From assembly GCF_900168015.1 (NCBI RefSeq), contig NZ_FUYR01000001.1:157968-221967 (forward strand): a stretch of 64,000 bases of DNA. Direction: 5' to 3'. This document shows, piece by piece, positions 17,534 through 26,345 of the stretch. Source of the stretch: Daejeonella lutea (GTDB lineage Bacteria; Bacteroidota; Bacteroidia; Sphingobacteriales; Sphingobacteriaceae). The notes below the pieces were generated by a model, which had not been told where the DNA came from, made no database searches, and saw only the letters and a list, made by a program, of their open reading frames with translations. Position 1 is the stretch's first letter; each line of letters begins with the position of its first letter. The position numbers were made by a program, and so were the translations under genes.

Positions 17534-18340
17534 ATGAGTTCATCATTGCCTATCGGGATTTTTGACTCCGGAATTGGCGGACTTACAGTGGCAAATGCCA
17601 TTCGTAAGATCCTACCTAACGAACAGCTTATCTATTTTGGAGATACCGCACATATGCCTTATGGTGATAAGTCGCCGGAGGCTATAAAATTCTACAGCCT
17701 CAAGATCGCCAAGTTTTTGCTGGATAAAAATTGCAAGATGATTGTCATTGCCTGCAATACTGCATCATCTCATGCATTTCATGAACTCATCCACTTTCTG
17801 GGTGATCGGATCCCGATTATTAATGTTATCGACCCCGTTGTTGACCTCATGGTAAAAAGCGGGGACGATAAAAAAATAGGGGTGATTGGAACCAAATCTA
17901 CAATAAGGTCTGATATCTATGCCCGAAAGTTCAAACAGGCGGATCCGGGTATTGAGGTATCGTCCCTTGCTACACCATTGCTGGCTCCAATGATCGAAGA
18001 AGGCTTCTTTGACAATAATATAAGCAAGACCGTAATTAATTCATACTTGTCATCTTCCAAGCTAAAAAAGATCGATAGTCTGATTCTTGCATGTACGCAT
18101 TATCCGCTGATAAAGTCGGAAATATCGTCCTTTTATAAGGGAAAGGTCAACATTATTAATACAGCTGAAATTGTTGCTCAGCATGTGAAAGATCGCTTGT
18201 CTGATCTACAGCTTTTAAATGCTGAGCCGGCAAAAAAGCATCAATTTTTCGTATCGGATTACACCCCCTCTTTCGCTAAAAGTACAAGGCTGTTCTTTGG
18301 GGAGAAGATCAATCTCAAACTTGAACCAATCTGGGACTGA
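17534..18340 (+). CDS. murI: Glutamate racemase
   Basis: Makes D-glutamate for peptidoglycan. Both catalytic cysteines are in their motifs, ACNTASSHA and ACTHYPLI; the N-terminal IFDSGIGGLTV is diagnostic. The length, 268 residues, is typical. A terminator separates it from the ompH genes, so it has its own transcription start, but no TAnnTTTG is evident upstream. Confidence 0.97.
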   Translation: MSSSLPIGIFDSGIGGLTVANAIRKILPNEQLIYFGDTAHMPYGDKSPEAIKFYSLKIAKFLLDKNCKMIVIACNTASSHAFHELIHFLGDRIPIINVIDPVVDLMVKSGDDKKIGVIGTKSTIRSDIYARKFKQADPGIEVSSLATPLLAPMIEEGFFDNNISKTVINSYLSSSKLKKIDSLILACTHYPLIKSEISSFYKGKVNIINTAEIVAQHVKDRLSDLQLLNAEPAKKHQFFVSDYTPSFAKSTRLFFGEKINLKLEPIWD

Positions 18341-18515
18341 AGTCAAGAATCATCTATAGTAACAAGTAATAAGAGGGAGTCTCCACTGTGTAGGGTGTCT
18401 TTGAAAGGCGTGTTTCAGGTTTTGGTGGGGAGATTACAGGGTCATTTCTGTAATGCAAATTCTATTACTAAGACATGCCGAACGTGATTCTTGATACTTT
18501 CTTAATACAAATCCG
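18341..18515. repeat. Inverted-repeat and heptamer region between murI and nuoH
   Basis: A perfect 10-bp inverted repeat (TCAAGAATCA at 18343-18352, its complement at 18485-18494) encloses an inner inverted repeat AGTAATA/TATTACT (18365-18371, 18463-18469) and a 7-bp hairpin ATTACAG/CTGTAAT (18433-18454). Degenerate 7-nt units run at 18341-18375 and 18486-18506, the latter directly upstream of the nuoH promoter. Confidence 0.7.
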
Positions 18516-18523
18516 TAAGTTTG
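18516..18523 (+). promoter_or_regulatory. TAnnTTTG -7 promoter element of nuoH
   Basis: TAAGTTTG, 19 nt before the TTG start at 18543. It shows that the nuoH-N block has its own transcription start. Confidence 0.6.
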
Positions 18524-18542
18524 CGTACATAAGCCCGGAGAA

Positions 18543-19613
18543 TTGAATTTCTATCTGACATATGTACTCGTAGCAACCGCTTTATTCGCCTTTACAGCTT
18601 TATTCACATTATTCGCATTATATTCTGAACGAAAAATCTCTGCATTTATGCAGGATCGTCTGGGCCCAATGGAGGTAGGAAAATATGGTTCCTTACAGGC
18701 ATTCGCCGATATTATAAAAATGTTGCAGAAAGAATTTATCATCCCTTCATCGGCTGATAAGATACTCTTCACCCTTGCACCAATCGTCATTTTTGTTTCG
18801 GTATATCTTGGATTTGCGGCTCTGCCCTGGGCGCCCGGACTTAGCCCGTCATCATTGAATCTCGGCTTGTTTTATATTTTCGCGATCTTGTCTATGGAAA
18901 CCATAGGAATTTTGATGGCCGGATGGGGTTCAAATAATAAGTATGCACTGCTAGGAGCGATGAGATCAGTCGCTCAGATGGTATCTTACGAAATTCCTGC
19001 CGGGATCGCTCTCATCTCAGCGGTAATGATATCTCAAACATTTAATATGCAGGAAGTGAGTATAAAGCAGGGCATTCTCTCTGATGAATCTATTTTATTT
19101 CTAGGAGTGTGGGAGGTAAGTTCGATAGGGGGGCTGCTTGCATGGAATATATTTCAGGCGCCGCATTTGATCATCGCATATATTATTTACTTTATAGCCT
19201 CACTGGCTGAATGTAATCGTGCCCCTTTTGATATTCCAGAGGCGGAGTCTGAGCTTGTTGCCGGATTTCACGTTGAGTATTCCGGACTTCGCTTTGCATT
19301 TGTCTTCCTCGCAGAATATTCGATGATGTTCCTTGTCGGGATGATTGGGGTTATATTATTTTTGGGAGGATGGAATACATTCCTGCCTAATATCGGTTCT
19401 GTTAAACTTTCCACATGGACTACAGGCATGGGATGGGGGATATTCTGGGTGCTTATAAAGACATTGCTTGTTGTTGCCGTGCAGATCTGGATCAGATGGA
19501 CACTGCCTCGCCTTAGAGTCGATCAATTAATGAGCTTTTGCTGGAAGGTCCTAACACCACTCGCTTTTTTATGTATGCTAATTTCCGGTATTTGGCGTCT
19601 CACAATGATGTAA
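18543..19613 (+). CDS. nuoH: NADH-quinone oxidoreductase subunit H
   Basis: Inner-membrane subunit lining the quinone cavity of complex I. The family motifs RLGPMEVGKYGSLQAFADI and FDIPEAESELVAGFHVEYSG are intact; the length, 356 residues, is normal with eight or nine helices. The start is a TTG (18543): no other start codon lies between the promoter and TM1, and the first in-frame ATG (18648) would delete TM1. GGAG at 18537-18540 is close enough to be a partial Shine-Dalgarno sequence. First gene of nuoHIJKLMN. Confidence 0.95.
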   Translation: MNFYLTYVLVATALFAFTALFTLFALYSERKISAFMQDRLGPMEVGKYGSLQAFADIIKMLQKEFIIPSSADKILFTLAPIVIFVSVYLGFAALPWAPGLSPSSLNLGLFYIFAILSMETIGILMAGWGSNNKYALLGAMRSVAQMVSYEIPAGIALISAVMISQTFNMQEVSIKQGILSDESILFLGVWEVSSIGGLLAWNIFQAPHLIIAYIIYFIASLAECNRAPFDIPEAESELVAGFHVEYSGLRFAFVFLAEYSMMFLVGMIGVILFLGGWNTFLPNIGSVKLSTWTTGMGWGIFWVLIKTLLVVAVQIWIRWTLPRLRVDQLMSFCWKVLTPLAFLCMLISGIWRLTMM

Positions 19614-19622
19614 TATAAACTG

Positions 19623-20210
19623 ATGAACGGAAAGCTTTTTAATGTCTTTAAAACAGTAAGGAGAGGTTTAGAACTAACCCTCGGACATTTTTTTGCTGCA
19701 ACCGAAAGTCGTCAGGTAAGGTCCATCTCTGACAGTAATTACTTCGACCAGAAAAGTGGGACAACGACTATTCAATACCCGCATCAGAAACTGCCTTTGC
19801 CAGAGGTAGGACGATATCAGCTTGATGTGGAAATGGATGATTGCATAGTCTGCGATTTATGTGCTAAGATCTGCCCTGTCGATTGCATTGAGATAGAAAG
19901 TATAAAGGCCACGGAGGCAATAGGGAAAACGTCCGATGGAACAACAAAGCGTTTATATGCCGCCAAGTTTGATATCGATATGGCCAAATGCATGTATTGT
20001 GGACTTTGTACGGTCGTATGTCCGACAGAATGTATTATCATGACAGACACCTACGATCGCAGTACATTAACTTTAAATGAAATGGTTTATAAGTTTTCCG
20101 ATATGACTGCTGCAGACGCTGAGGAAAAACGAATTGCACTTGAAAAACAAAATGCTGAACGTTTGGCGGCAAAACAAGCGGCATTACAACCTGATAGAAC
20201 TAAAGAATGA
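19623..20210 (+). CDS. nuoI: NADH-quinone oxidoreductase subunit I
   Basis: A ferredoxin-like subunit of complex I carrying clusters N6a and N6b; it passes electrons toward NuoB/D. Both 4Fe-4S motifs are complete: CIVCDLCAKICPVDCIEI and CMYCGLCTVVCPTECI. The length is 195 residues with a charged C-terminal tail. The start is 9 nt after nuoH; the end overlaps nuoJ by 4 nt. Confidence 0.97.
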   Translation: MNGKLFNVFKTVRRGLELTLGHFFAATESRQVRSISDSNYFDQKSGTTTIQYPHQKLPLPEVGRYQLDVEMDDCIVCDLCAKICPVDCIEIESIKATEAIGKTSDGTTKRLYAAKFDIDMAKCMYCGLCTVVCPTECIIMTDTYDRSTLTLNEMVYKFSDMTAADAEEKRIALEKQNAERLAAKQAALQPDRTKE

Positions 20211-20740
20211 GCGCCGAACAGCTAGCCTTTTACTTTTTTGCTTCCTTAACGTTAATATCCGCGTTGCTGGTGGTTTGTATGCAGAACCTGGTCAGGAGTA
20301 TTTTTCTGTTTTTCGTAACGATATTTTCGCTCGCGGCGATGTTTGTTTTTGCCCTTGCAGATTTTATAGCAGTAACGGAAGTTGTCGTCTATGTCGGCGG
20401 TGTGCTGGTTCTTATGCTTTTTGCATTTATGTTATCTAATAAAGAGTTACTTAGCGGCTTGCAAAATATTGCAGGTGGTTTTAAGTTTACCCATTTGGCT
20501 GGACTCTTAATTTGTGGCGGTATGTTGTTCCTGCTTGTTTCAGCGATTTCCGCAGCTGATGTAGTTAACCTGTCTTGGATAAAAAACGGGCAGGCAATAA
20601 GCGAAAACGACAACACGATCCATCAAATTGGTATACATACCATGACCCGATATTTGCTGCCCTTTGAAGTAGTTTCTGTGTTTTTAATGATGGCCTTAAT
20701 AGGCGCAGCGCACTTATCAAGAAGGGAGAGAAGATCATGA
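20207..20740 (+). CDS. nuoJ: NADH-quinone oxidoreductase subunit J
   Basis: A five-helix membrane subunit of complex I. The conserved TM3 region FIAVTEVVVYVGGVLVLMLF, with its pi-bulge glycine/tyrosine pattern, is present. The length is 177 residues. It overlaps nuoI and nuoK by 4 nt each (ATGA), indicating translational coupling. Confidence 0.95.
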   Translation: MSAEQLAFYFFASLTLISALLVVCMQNLVRSIFLFFVTIFSLAAMFVFALADFIAVTEVVVYVGGVLVLMLFAFMLSNKELLSGLQNIAGGFKFTHLAGLLICGGMLFLLVSAISAADVVNLSWIKNGQAISENDNTIHQIGIHTMTRYLLPFEVVSVFLMMALIGAAHLSRRERRS

Positions 20741-21042
20741 TTCCATTGTCTCATTTTATGATCATCAGTGCTGCTTTGTTTTGTATAGGTTTATTTGCAG
20801 TGTTGACAAAAAGAAACGCGATTCAGATATTAATTGGTATAGAATTCATGATAAACGCTGCAATCCTGAACTTCGTTGCTGCCGGCAGATTTGACAGGGT
20901 CGCTGGAGGCGGCCAAATGTTTGCGTTATTTGCGATTGTGCTTGCAGCAGCTGGCGTAGCCGTCGCGCTAGCTATAATACTAAATGTCTATAAGCATTTC
21001 AGGACCATTAATCCTGACAAAATTGATACACTTAAAAATTGA
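20737..21042 (+). CDS. nuoK: NADH-quinone oxidoreductase subunit K, second membrane Glu replaced
   Basis: A three-helix membrane subunit of complex I, 101 residues, aligning end to end with E. coli NuoK (start MIPL; LIGIEFMINA). The essential Glu36 is kept at the same number. The second conserved membrane carboxylate (E. coli Glu72, usually in LAAAEAAIGLA) is replaced: codons at 20941-20976 read LAAAGVAVALAI, with GGC at 20953-20955 (Gly73). The gene is otherwise intact and coupled to nuoJ and nuoL. Confidence 0.95.
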   Translation: MIPLSHFMIISAALFCIGLFAVLTKRNAIQILIGIEFMINAAILNFVAAGRFDRVAGGGQMFALFAIVLAAAGVAVALAIILNVYKHFRTINPDKIDTLKN

Positions 21043-23066
21043 TGGATTTTTTAACGTTTTCAGCTAACACTTTATGCCTGCTTTCGTTAATAGCATTAGT
21101 TTTTCCATTTTCATCTTTTCTAGTAATCTTACAGCTGAAAAAATCTCAAGGAGCAACAATTTCGATATTTAACATCAGTGTTAGCCTGATTGCATCCCTA
21201 CTTGTTTTCATAAATGTCTGGAATAGCACTACTCTGCAACAACAAGTTGAGTGGTTTCAGGTAGGGACGGTCAGTATTTCAGCTGGAATTTTACTGAATA
21301 ATCTCTCCGTTCTGATGATGGTCCTCGTTTCGGCTATCTCGTTACTCGTACACATATATTCCATTTCCTATATGAAGGGAGATGAAAATATCTACAAATA
21401 TTGGGCATACCTGGGATTATTCTGCTTTTCGATGATGGGCCTGGTAATATCCGACAGCTTGTTGTTGATCTATATGTTCTGGGAGCTTGTGGGTATGTCA
21501 TCCTATTTGTTAATCGGTTTTTGGTTTACAAAAGATGCGGCGTCCCAGGCAGCTAAGAAGGCGTTTATCATGAACAGAATTGGGGATCTGGGGTTTTTGA
21601 CGGGTCTAATGATAATTTATTCACAATTTGGAACCTTTGATATAGGTAGGTTATTTAATGTTGGTGGCCTTGTTGATTCAGCATCCATTATAAATGGATT
21701 TTGGATAAGTGAATCAGCGAGTGTACCCGTTATATGGCTTACTATTGCCGGACTTGCCTTTTTTATCGGTGCAATGACGAAATCTGCCCAATTCCCGCTC
21801 CACACATGGCTGCCAGACGCAATGCAAGGACCTACCTCTGTTTCCTCATTAATACATGCGGCAACAATGGTTGCGGCCGGAGTATTTTTGCTTGGGAGAG
21901 TTTATCCTCTTTTTGACAGTATAGCCCTAAATACGATAACAGTTGTAGGTGTATTTACTGCATTTATGGCTGCTACAATCGCCCTGACTCAAAACGACAT
22001 CAAGCGTATTCTAGCATATTCAACCATATCGCAATTAGGATTTATGATTGCCGCAATGGGAATTGGTGCTTATGGCGAAAGTATTTTCCACCTGGCAACT
22101 CATGCCTTTTTTAAATGCTTGTTATTCCTGGCGGCAGGTTCTGTGATTCACCAGTTGCACCATTACAAAGAACACCATAGCTTGGAGTTTAATCATCAGG
22201 ATATTCGGTTAATGGGCGGGTTAAGGAAACAAATGCCTATAGCCTTCATCACGATGTGCATTGCAGCCGCTGCGCTTGCCGGACTGCCTTTCACTTCCGG
22301 ATTTTTATCCAAAGATGCCATTCTGATCACTTCATTTGAGTGGGCTGAGGGTTACCATGGATTCAAAAAATTAGTGCCATTTGTTTTGGTACTCACTAGT
22401 TGGCTTACGGTTTTTTATATAGGTCGGCTAATTTTCAAAGTTTTTTTCGGAAAATCCAACTACAAGGGTGTTAAAGATGCCCCCTGGCCGATGACGCGTA
22501 TTCTTTTAATTTTGGCATTTTTCAGCCTTTTTCCACTATTTTCAGTAAACCCGCTATCATACGATAATTCATGGTTGCTGCAGGGTTTTGTCCCCGCCGG
22601 TGTCAAGCCCTTCGATATCTTCCATTTGCTAGTTCCAATTATCGTCACAGGGATAAGTGCCATAATTGTTTTAATCTCCTATAAGCTATATGGAGGAACT
22701 GCGACCAAGCAACTGCCAGAGAATGGTCTGCTATATCGTTTTTCTAACCGTGCCTGGTATTTGGATAGGGTCTATGATTTACTTTTTGTAAGGTCTATTA
22801 CAGCTCTTTCAATTATCAGCCATAAATTTGACACTCTGATTGTTGATGGGCTGGTCAACTCATTGGCAGGCCTGGCTCGAATTATTTCAGATATCATTCA
22901 TTGGTTCGACAGGCATGTTGTTGATGGCTTAGTGAATGGAATAGCCTCACTTGCCAGTAAGACCGGGGATTTTGCACGACAATTTCAGACTGGAAAACTT
23001 CAGCATTATTTAATTACCATGCTTACACTGGTGGTCACTTTTTTTATAATAACATACCTCATATGA
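21042..23066 (+). CDS. nuoL: NADH-quinone oxidoreductase subunit L
   Basis: The distal antiporter-like proton-pumping subunit, 674 residues with a long C-terminal lateral helix region. Key ionisable residues are present: Glu in FWELVGMSSYL, Lys in GAMTKSAQFPLH, His in SLIHAATMV, His pair in FHLATHAFFK and Lys-Asp in FLSKDAIL. The start is taken at ATG 21042 (sharing its A with the nuoK TGA) rather than the TTG one codon earlier. Confidence 0.96.
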   Translation: MDFLTFSANTLCLLSLIALVFPFSSFLVILQLKKSQGATISIFNISVSLIASLLVFINVWNSTTLQQQVEWFQVGTVSISAGILLNNLSVLMMVLVSAISLLVHIYSISYMKGDENIYKYWAYLGLFCFSMMGLVISDSLLLIYMFWELVGMSSYLLIGFWFTKDAASQAAKKAFIMNRIGDLGFLTGLMIIYSQFGTFDIGRLFNVGGLVDSASIINGFWISESASVPVIWLTIAGLAFFIGAMTKSAQFPLHTWLPDAMQGPTSVSSLIHAATMVAAGVFLLGRVYPLFDSIALNTITVVGVFTAFMAATIALTQNDIKRILAYSTISQLGFMIAAMGIGAYGESIFHLATHAFFKCLLFLAAGSVIHQLHHYKEHHSLEFNHQDIRLMGGLRKQMPIAFITMCIAAAALAGLPFTSGFLSKDAILITSFEWAEGYHGFKKLVPFVLVLTSWLTVFYIGRLIFKVFFGKSNYKGVKDAPWPMTRILLILAFFSLFPLFSVNPLSYDNSWLLQGFVPAGVKPFDIFHLLVPIIVTGISAIIVLISYKLYGGTATKQLPENGLLYRFSNRAWYLDRVYDLLFVRSITALSIISHKFDTLIVDGLVNSLAGLARIISDIIHWFDRHVVDGLVNGIASLASKTGDFARQFQTGKLQHYLITMLTLVVTFFIITYLI

Positions 23067-23115
23067 ATTCCATGATAATACTTGTCTGCAAAAACAATAG
23101 TTTAGGGGGATTGAA

Positions 23116-24720
23116 ATGAACCATCTACTGTCTTTCCTGGTATTCTTGCCACTTGTTGCAGCTTTGGTGATAATCCTATTGCCCTCAGGATTTCGTGATC
23201 GCTTTAAACACATTGCGCTGGGTACGAGCCTCATTCAATTTTTCGTCAGTGTGTTTATTTACCTGAATTTCAATAATTCGGCAGCTTTTGCGGGTGTAAA
23301 CAAGGAAAGTCAGTTTCAGTTTGTTGAGAAAATGGCATGGATCAGATTAGATTTAGGGTCAATTGGGAAGCTTGAGATCGATTACTTGTTAGGAATTGAT
23401 GGGTTTTCGATGCCATTTCTTGTTCTTTCCTCATTGATTATGTTTGTCGCCACATTGGCATCCTGGGAGATCAAAGCCAATCTGAAAGCTTTTTTCGCAC
23501 TACTTTTGTTATTAAATACAGCGGTCATGGGCGTGTTTTGCGCTCTGGATTTCTTTCTTTTCTACATTTTCTATGAGCTCATGCTCCTGCCTCTTTATTT
23601 CCTTATCGGAATGTGGGGTGGAGTTAGAAGAGAGTATGCGGCTATGAAGTTCTTCCTTTACACCCTGTTTGGCTCTGTTTTCATGTTGCTGGTCATAATA
23701 GGATTATACTTTTCCGTATTAAACCCCGCCACTGGAAATCATACCTTCAATATGATCTTAATGATGGATCCGGGAAGTTATCTTGGAAGCTCAGTATTTT
23801 CTAGTGTCGCGCCCCAAAGCTTGTTAGGTATTTCCGCAAGACTTTTAGGATTCATAGTTCTTTTTGTGGCCTTTGCTATTAAAGTACCTATTGTTCCTCT
23901 GCACACCTGGCTTCCTGATGCCCATGTAGAAGCACCAACTCCGGTATCAATTATCCTCGCAGGACTGCTTCTTAAGGTGGGAGGTTACGGGATTCTGCGC
24001 ATCTGCTATAGCATTTTCCCCGATGCTGCAATCCAGTCGGCATGGTGGATTGGTCTTATAGGCGTTGTTTCCATTCTGTATGGAGCACTAAACGCTCTTG
24101 CTCAATCGGATTTGAAGCGACTTATAGCTTATTCTTCGGTATCCCATATGGGTTTTGTCTTATTAGGCATAGCATCAGGTACTGCTGAAGGCGTGAGCGG
24201 GGCTGTTCTTCAAATGATTAGTCATGGTGGCCTCTCGGCCATGCTATTCTTCCTGGTGGGAATGCTTTATAATCGTGTGCACGATAGGGAAATCGCCAAT
24301 TTTAGGGGACTGGCATTAGTGATGCCGCAATATACCGCGTTTGTTGTGATTGCTTTTTTTGCTTCACTTGGATTACCGGGCTTCTCGGCATTTATGGCCG
24401 AAGCTTTTAGTTTGATCGGAGCGTTTACATCACAGGAAGTCAACGGCTTGCTGCCCAGATGGATGGCTATCTGCGGCTCAGTTGGAATTCTTTTGAGTGC
24501 TGCGTACTTTTTATGGACGTTGCAACGCATGTATTTTGGACAAACGCGCCTGAAAGGCGGTGATAAATGGTTGCAGCAATTGAAAGATGTAAATACCAAC
24601 GAAAAATTTGCACTGGTTCCCCTGGCCATTTTGGCGGTATTGCTCGGGATATTTCCATCTTTGGTTTTTAGTAAAATGAACGCATCTGTCCTCGCATTCA
24701 TTCAGTTGATTTCAGGATGA
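23116..24720 (+). CDS. nuoM: NADH-quinone oxidoreductase subunit M
   Basis: The middle antiporter-like proton pump of complex I, 534 residues. The TM5 Glu (FYELMLLPLYFLIG), the lysines in FAIKVPIVPLHTWLPDAH and LLLKVGGYG, and the distal Glu (FMAEAFSLIG) are all in place. A 49-nt gap follows nuoL; AGGGGGATTGAA just before the ATG may serve as a ribosome site. It overlaps nuoN by 4 nt. Confidence 0.96.
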   Translation: MNHLLSFLVFLPLVAALVIILLPSGFRDRFKHIALGTSLIQFFVSVFIYLNFNNSAAFAGVNKESQFQFVEKMAWIRLDLGSIGKLEIDYLLGIDGFSMPFLVLSSLIMFVATLASWEIKANLKAFFALLLLLNTAVMGVFCALDFFLFYIFYELMLLPLYFLIGMWGGVRREYAAMKFFLYTLFGSVFMLLVIIGLYFSVLNPATGNHTFNMILMMDPGSYLGSSVFSSVAPQSLLGISARLLGFIVLFVAFAIKVPIVPLHTWLPDAHVEAPTPVSIILAGLLLKVGGYGILRICYSIFPDAAIQSAWWIGLIGVVSILYGALNALAQSDLKRLIAYSSVSHMGFVLLGIASGTAEGVSGAVLQMISHGGLSAMLFFLVGMLYNRVHDREIANFRGLALVMPQYTAFVVIAFFASLGLPGFSAFMAEAFSLIGAFTSQEVNGLLPRWMAICGSVGILLSAAYFLWTLQRMYFGQTRLKGGDKWLQQLKDVNTNEKFALVPLAILAVLLGIFPSLVFSKMNASVLAFIQLISG

Positions 24721-26219
24721 TGAAGGATTTTATCCCCTACATATCCATTTCTTTAAATGAAACTATAAACAGTCTCTCATTTTTTTACCCTGAGTTTGCG
24801 CTTGGACTTGGATTTCTGTTAGTTATCCTTTCAGATTTATTTTTTGCTAAGAAATTCCCCCAGTTACCTGCTTTTGTTGCTCTTTTATCAACATTATTTG
24901 CTGGTGTTTTGAGTTTCAATATGCTTAAACAATCTCCGGTTCAGCTATTTGGGGGGATGATAGTTCAGGATCATCTTTCAACACTCTTCAAACTTATATT
25001 CTGCTTCATAAGTATCCTTTTTGTATTGTTTGTAAGGTATCATAAAGACCTTCAGTCCAGCAACAAAGGCACAGGTGACCTTTTTAGTATTTTAATGGCT
25101 GTTCAATTAGGATTAAATCTAATGGTCATGTCAGAAAACTTGCTGATGGTCTATCTTTCCTTGGAAATGGTTTCGGTTGGCTCATACCTAATGGTTGGTT
25201 ATTTATCGAATAGCCCTAAACAAAGTGAGGCTGCTATGAAATATGCGCTGTTTGGTGCGGTTTGTTCGGCTTTTATGCTTTATGGGATGTCATTGATTTA
25301 CAGTTTTAGCGGCAGCCTTGATTTGTTTTCAGCTCAATTTGTAAGTTTCTTAAGCACTACCCCGTTCTTTTCCTGGGGCCCCGCACTTATAATGATGCTC
25401 ATTGGAGTCGCCTTCAAGCTTTCTCTTGTCCCTTTTCACTTTTGGGCACCAGATGTTTATCAGGGAGCGCCAACGCCCGTTACTGCATTTTTATCTACGG
25501 CACCTAAGATCGCCGGATTTGGTATTTTGATCAGACTTCTTGCCCCCTTCCAGCCACTGAGCTTATCCGGCATTGACAATTCTATGTTCAGTTTAACAGG
25601 TGTTTTGGCTGTAACTGCAATTGCGAGTATGATCGTTGGAAATTTTGGCGCAATCTGGCAGAATAATGTGAAGCGAATGTTGGCTTATTCATCTATCGGT
25701 CATACCGGGTTTATGCTTATGGGGCTTTTTATCTTTTCAGTCAGTGGTTTCAAAGCTATTGTATTCTATATGGTCATCTATTCTATCATGAATATGGCTG
25801 CCTTTATGATAGTTGATGAAGTTGAAGAAAAGACTGGGAAACAAGATATCGATGAATATAAAGGGCTTGGTAAATCATTCAGTCTACTAATGATTGCTAT
25901 GGTAGTTGTCCTCGTTTCGCTAACCGGCCTGCCGCCAACTGCTGGTTTCACCGCGAAATTTCTGATATTTTCCGCGGCAATCGAAGCATATAATTCATCC
26001 GGATCAGGCTTGATCATGACGTTGATTATTGTTGGGGCATTAAGTACTGTTGTATCTCTCTTTTATTATTTCCGGATTCCCCTGAACGCTTTTTTACGAA
26101 AAAGTGATGACCCGATTATAGCGTTTAAAAATTCACCGAAAAGCTATATCAGTATGTTTTTAGTTTTCCTCCTTCTCTTTTTTATCATTTTCCCATCCGC
26201 GATTCTCGGTCATTTATAA
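24717..26219 (+). CDS. nuoN: NADH-quinone oxidoreductase subunit N
   Basis: The proximal antiporter-like proton pump, 500 residues. TM5 Glu (SLEMVSVGSYLM) and the lysines in GVAFKLSLVPFHFWAPD, TAPKIAGFG and FTAKFLIF are present. There are two adjacent ATGs (24717, 24720); either fits. Last gene of the cluster; no terminator hairpin is evident after it. Confidence 0.95.
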   Translation: MMKDFIPYISISLNETINSLSFFYPEFALGLGFLLVILSDLFFAKKFPQLPAFVALLSTLFAGVLSFNMLKQSPVQLFGGMIVQDHLSTLFKLIFCFISILFVLFVRYHKDLQSSNKGTGDLFSILMAVQLGLNLMVMSENLLMVYLSLEMVSVGSYLMVGYLSNSPKQSEAAMKYALFGAVCSAFMLYGMSLIYSFSGSLDLFSAQFVSFLSTTPFFSWGPALIMMLIGVAFKLSLVPFHFWAPDVYQGAPTPVTAFLSTAPKIAGFGILIRLLAPFQPLSLSGIDNSMFSLTGVLAVTAIASMIVGNFGAIWQNNVKRMLAYSSIGHTGFMLMGLFIFSVSGFKAIVFYMVIYSIMNMAAFMIVDEVEEKTGKQDIDEYKGLGKSFSLLMIAMVVVLVSLTGLPPTAGFTAKFLIFSAAIEAYNSSGSGLIMTLIIVGALSTVVSLFYYFRIPLNAFLRKSDDPIIAFKNSPKSYISMFLVFLLLFFIIFPSAILGHL

Positions 26220-26320
26220 GAAGGGGTTCGCTTTAATAATCACATTGTCAATTTGTTGAATCCCGCGAATTTTAAGCGATATTCCGAGGGATTTCATTGG
26301 CTTCTTAGGGATTAAATATC

Positions 26321-26328
26321 TACTTTTG
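26321..26328 (+). promoter_or_regulatory. TAnnTTTG -7 promoter element of the PurF-like gene
   Basis: TACTTTTG, 17 nt before ATG 26346, with a TTG at 26297-26299 as a possible -33 element. Confidence 0.6.
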
Positions 26329-26345
26329 CATACTCACAACCAAGT

